This document shows positions 62,887 through 64,000 of a stretch of DNA of 64,000 nucleotides, piece by piece. The stretch spans positions 163,973 through 227,972 of the forward strand of contig JAKALA010000001.1 of NCBI GenBank assembly GCA_021813325.1, written 5' to 3'. A program made the position numbers and the translations under genes. Source of the stretch: a bacterium (GTDB taxonomy: Bacteria > Verrucomicrobiota > Verrucomicrobiia > Limisphaerales > UBA11358). The notes under the pieces were generated by a model, which was not told the origin of the DNA, searched no databases, and was given only the letters and a program-made list of their open reading frames with translations. Each line of letters opens with the position of its first letter. The first letter of the stretch is position 1.

Positions 62887-63684
62887 TTAACTTTGCACCG
62901 CTTGTTTGCGGCGGATGATTTTTACGGCGCTGATGCCAAAAGGCAGCAACATCAAGGCGCCCGCGACAATGGTGGCTGGTTCAGGAACCGCCGTGGTCGG
63001 AACATTCGGAGTGTTCGCGCTGGGCGTGTAAATCAAACCCTGGCTTTTGCCGTCGTTGGGCGACAGCCAAGAACTGTCATAATACACAAACGTGCCGTTG
63101 TTGATGGCGGTGTTGACGCTGAGCACCATTGCCAAGGCGTCGGCCATAACCGCCCGGCCAAATCCACAGGCCTGCAAATTGCCATTCATGAAGCAAGGGT
63201 TGGCAACGATTCCGCCGTCCACGGAATCATAAAGCACTTTCCAAATGGCCAATTGAAGGCTTGCATTCTGAGCGGCTGTCAGGGTCTTGCCCACAAAATA
63301 GGTGTTGTAAAGGTAGGCGGCATCTTGAATGGAGGAAATTCCCGCCGACCAAGCCGGGTTCACGCCGCTGCCTGAATTGGCAAAAGATCGCGCCGTGTAT
63401 TCATCGTTTTTTTGCCACTGCACGCCCGCGTCAGTGCAAAACGATTGAATTTGCAGATTCGCACCGCCTTGCGAGTGGTTGACCACGTTCAACGAGAAAG
63501 CGCCGGCAATGGTTCGCGTCCAAGCTCCACCTCCATTATAAGAAACAGCACCACCAGAGCCGCTGAGACTGGTGCTGGTGATCGTTAGGTCATCGCCGAG
63601 AGTGATGGACGCCTGAGCGCTGGCGGCCGCAAATGCCACACTGGCTGTTACCAGTAACCAACCCAGATTTTTTGCTGTTTTCAT
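62887..63684 (-). CDS. PEP-CTERM sorting domain protein
   Basis: This is a 265-residue secreted protein. A signal peptide (LGWLLVTASVAFAAASAQA) is followed by a beta-rich body with YNTYFVGKTLTAAQNASLQLAIWKVLYD (consecutive parts), a thioester-like or adhesin-like texture with Cys in SFCTDAGVQW and NPCFMNGNLQACGF. The end is a textbook PEP-CTERM signal: VPEPATIVAG at 233-242, a hydrophobic helix ALMLLPFGISAV, and the basic tail KIIRRKQ. Exosortase (XrtA/EpsH-type) cleaves such tails during export to the exopolysaccharide matrix. No exosortase gene is in the window. The ATG at 63684 gives the ideal leader. Confidence 0.92.
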   Translation of the reverse strand: MKTAKNLGWLLVTASVAFAAASAQASITLGDDLTITSTSLSGSGGAVSYNGGGAWTRTIAGAFSLNVVNHSQGGANLQIQSFCTDAGVQWQKNDEYTARSFANSGSGVNPAWSAGISSIQDAAYLYNTYFVGKTLTAAQNASLQLAIWKVLYDSVDGGIVANPCFMNGNLQACGFGRAVMADALAMVLSVNTAINNGTFVYYDSSWLSPNDGKSQGLIYTPSANTPNVPTTAVPEPATIVAGALMLLPFGISAVKIIRRKQAVQS

Positions 63685-63949
63685 AGGATTTAATTATTTG
63701 CGTTTCTCAGTTTCGCCTTTGCTATTTTGGCGTGTGCAACTGTCTAAATATCGCACAGATGAAGTCTTGGAATCTATTCACTTATGGGGCGAGTGTATTC
63801 ACTTTTGGGACCTGGCAACAAAGTTCCCAATGCCAGTAAAATGACTTTCAGCATGCCCATTGAAGACGAACAAAAATTACAAATAGCCGCTCCTGAAAAG
63901 CGCAGTATTGCATGGCGGCGGCAAATGATGGCGTGTAGTGGCGTGAAAA

Positions 63950-64000
63950 TACTCGACCGGAAAAGTGCATACCGGGGGCGAAACCCGGTCGCAAAGAGCG
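63950..64000 (+). promoter_or_regulatory. Possible c-di-GMP-I (GEMM-like) riboswitch, cut by window end
   Basis: The sequence GCATACC (63967-63973), a hairpin ACCGGG-GGCGAAA-CCCGGT, and GGTCGCAAAG (63987-63996) follow the order of the GEMM core, which has GCAAACC, a GNRA-capped stem and GGACGCAAAGCC. Two core positions differ and the loop is 7 bases, so the match is partial. The 3' half lies outside the window. An open frame starting at ATG 63841 or 63853 also runs through here to the edge but looks non-coding. Confidence 0.28.

Noticed and set aside
63685..63800. Sigma-54 promoter upstream of the PEP-CTERM gene
   Set aside because: A TTGCA sequence is present, but no GG pair occurs at the required spacing on the minus strand.
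63841..64000. Start of a coding region running off the window end
   Set aside because: Only 53 residues are visible, with a basic, motif-free composition, and the same bases form a hairpin that fits a structured RNA better. Undecided, so not listed as a gene.
1..64000. CRISPR arrays, rRNA genes and prophage modules
   Set aside because: No regularly spaced short repeats, no rRNA-like sequence and no phage structural, integrase or lysis genes were seen in reading the window.

Overview
The window reads as a chromosomal segment of a Verrucomicrobiota bacterium, most like the Pedosphaera/Limisphaerales group. This is inferred from three things: the high-GC coding style, the mix of secreted plant-polysaccharide glycosidases with immunoglobulin-like surface proteins and a PEP-CTERM protein, and a Gram-negative envelope (DsbD, outer-membrane barrels, a FecR/TonB-type receptor fusion) without SusC/SusD pairs. 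I could run no database search; family names come from motifs and domain order.

Layout. 1-7.1 kb: a partial uncharacterised protein, a serine beta-lactamase-like hydrolase, a frameshifted secreted glycosidase/lectin/LamG protein and a GH78 rhamnosidase. 7.4-17.7 kb: mostly housekeeping genes: an M20 peptidase, a flippase, a GT2, dprA, dnaE and pgi. 17.8-32.1 kb: a plant cell-wall sugar region. It has a GH28 polygalacturonase, uxaE and uxaC for galacturonate entry by an epimerase route, a DUF5009 membrane protein, and a minus-strand run GH2-GH43-GH31-GH127. 32.1-33.8 kb: decayed DNA with IS4-family and IS630-family transposase remnants on either side of a tRNA-Arg(CCT). 33.8-44 kb: signal transduction, with a REC-HK-REC hybrid, a CHASE2-PAS hybrid kinase overlapping a FecR-TPR-beta-barrel gene, and an NtrC-type sigma-54 activator. 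A good -24/-12 promoter match lies in front of the FecR gene.

44-55.5 kb: three large immunoglobulin-like secreted proteins flank a compact operon of DUF3570 outer-membrane barrel, ApbE, TlpA, DUF4266 lipoprotein and DsbD. The DUF3570 protein carries a DAISGAT sequence that fits the ApbE flavinylation consensus. The operon therefore looks like a self-contained extracytoplasmic flavin/thiol redox system, which I rank as the most interesting item here. 55.7-64 kb: a SulP transporter, an eight-PAS hybrid histidine kinase coupled by an ATGA overlap to an Sfp-type phosphopantetheinyl transferase, a PEP-CTERM protein behind a clear terminator, and at the very end a hairpin that weakly resembles a c-di-GMP-I (GEMM) aptamer cut by the window edge.

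Four secreted proteins in the window end in a related C-terminal module of about 60-70 residues, three of them closing with an aromatic-R-x-x-x-P tail. This may be a shared surface-targeting domain.
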